Below are positions 63,740 to 64,000 of a stretch of DNA of 64,000 bases, piece after piece. Below the pieces are notes generated by a model, which saw only the letters and a program-made list of their open reading frames with translations, made no database searches and was not told where the DNA came from. Both the position numbers and the translations under genes were made by a program. Origin of the DNA: Marinovum algicola (GTDB taxonomy: Bacteria; Pseudomonadota; Alphaproteobacteria; Rhodobacterales; Rhodobacteraceae); NCBI RefSeq assembly GCF_900109145.1, contig NZ_FNYY01000020.1, positions 24,928-88,927 of the forward strand, given 5' to 3'. The stretch's first letter is position 1. Every line of letters begins with the position of its first letter.

Positions 63740-64000
63740 GTGATTTCAAAGAAGCACTGGTCGCCCGGGAGCGATGTTTCGATTCAAAGCGTTGAGCGTA
63801 GTGATACCGGCGGGTGGCTTGTATCCGGCATTCTGACACCAAGAGGCATCTGCCCCGACTGTGGTTTGCATTCTCGACGACGTCATGGATGGCGGTATCG
63901 GCGGCTGCAGGATTTTCCCGCACATGGAGACGGGGTCACATTGGCACTCCAGGTTTGCCGCTGGCGATGCTTGGCTTCCGCTTGCCCTCGCCGGACGTTT
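63740..64000 (+). CDS. ISL3-family transposase, N-terminal part (runs off window)
   Basis: A GTG at 63740, behind CAGGAGGGG, opens a frame that stays open to the window edge (87 codons). The ISL3 zinc-binding N-terminus is visible (GICPDCGLHSRRRHGWRYRRL and VCRWRCLASACPRRTF), with paired cysteines in CxxC and CxxxxC arrangements. The left end of the element is probably near 63690. Only the beginning is present here. Confidence 0.8.
   Translation, partial: MISKKHWSPGSDVSIQSVERSDTGGWLVSGILTPRGICPDCGLHSRRRHGWRYRRLQDFPAHGDGVTLALQVCRWRCLASACPRRTF

Noticed and set aside
35525..64000. Classical composite transposon bounded by two copies of one IS
   Set aside because: The IS elements on the two sides belong to different families (IS3/ISNCY versus IS21/ISL3) and no matching ends or target duplications are visible.
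1..64000. CRISPR arrays, tRNA or rRNA genes
   Set aside because: No regularly spaced repeats and no recognisable tRNA or rRNA sequence were seen on either strand; a tRNA scan would settle it.

Overview
The window looks like part of a conjugative catabolic plasmid of an alphaproteobacterium, most likely of the Rhodobacterales (Paracoccus/Roseobacter type). The reasons are the high GC content, a RepC-type replication initiator with the antisense RNA locus typical of repABC replicons, a complete P-type (VirB/VirD4) conjugation system, and the style of the genes. No rRNA, tRNA or CRISPR array was seen. The species call is inference.

Layout. 1-8.9 kb: the 3' end of a VirD2-type relaxase gene; then a 1449-residue STAND/NACHT-like NTPase with a C-terminal PD-(D/E)XK-like nuclease domain, which looks like an anti-phage or anti-plasmid defence protein; two small unknown genes; and a relaxase-associated LPD7/KfrB-type protein. 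8.8-20.8 kb: the minus-strand transfer operon, read in the order small unknown gene, virB1, B2, B3, B4, B5, eexN, B6, a B7-like lipoprotein, B8, B9, B10, B11, virD4. 21.1-23.8 kb: an exported unknown protein, a ctRNA-like antisense locus, repC and a small exported protein. No repA/repB (parAB) lies next to repC. 23.8-31.4 kb: an MBL-fold hydrolase, bioY, a truncated acyl-CoA dehydrogenase, an RND efflux operon with its TetR regulator, and a second TetR regulator with a palindromic operator. 31.6-35.4 kb: an HxlR regulator divergent from a DoxX / LigB-type dioxygenase / DUF5519 / NmrA-like reductase / GST cluster, resembling catechol- and quinone-stress modules.

35.5-39.0 kb is a junction of insertion sequences: a decayed IS3-family transposase, a truncated ISNCY-type transposase and one apparently intact IS3-family element (37529-39036). 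39.1-55.2 kb is one long minus-strand catabolic block. It holds a three-component Rieske ring-hydroxylating dioxygenase (reductase, large and small subunits, Rieske ferredoxin), a cis-diol dehydrogenase, a TetR regulator, a five-gene branched-chain-amino-acid-type ABC importer, two extradiol-dioxygenase-family proteins, an ACMSD-like decarboxylase/hydrolase, and the lower meta pathway (ring-fission hydrolase, hydratase, aldolase, acylating acetaldehyde dehydrogenase). Gene content, the TetR regulator and an ACAAAC/GTTTGT palindrome upstream resemble p-cumate (cmt/cym) pathways. The proposed route is carboxylated aromatic -> cis-diol -> catechol carboxylate -> ring cleavage -> decarboxylation -> hydrolysis to a short acid plus 2-hydroxypenta-2,4-dienoate -> pyruvate plus acetyl-CoA. 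56.2-61.8 kb is a second operon (acyl-CoA dehydrogenase, biotin-dependent carboxylase alpha and beta, enoyl-CoA hydratase) of the leucine/acyclic-terpene type. 61.8-64 kb is an IS21-family istAB pair truncated at both ends, followed by the start of an ISL3-family transposase.

Most unusual items: the NACHT-nuclease cargo inside the transfer region; an extradiol-dioxygenase paralogue in which all three iron ligands are serine, next to its intact partner; a virB1 gene whose signal-peptide region lacks a normal in-frame start; a cumate-operator-like site; and a repC/ctRNA locus without adjacent partition genes.
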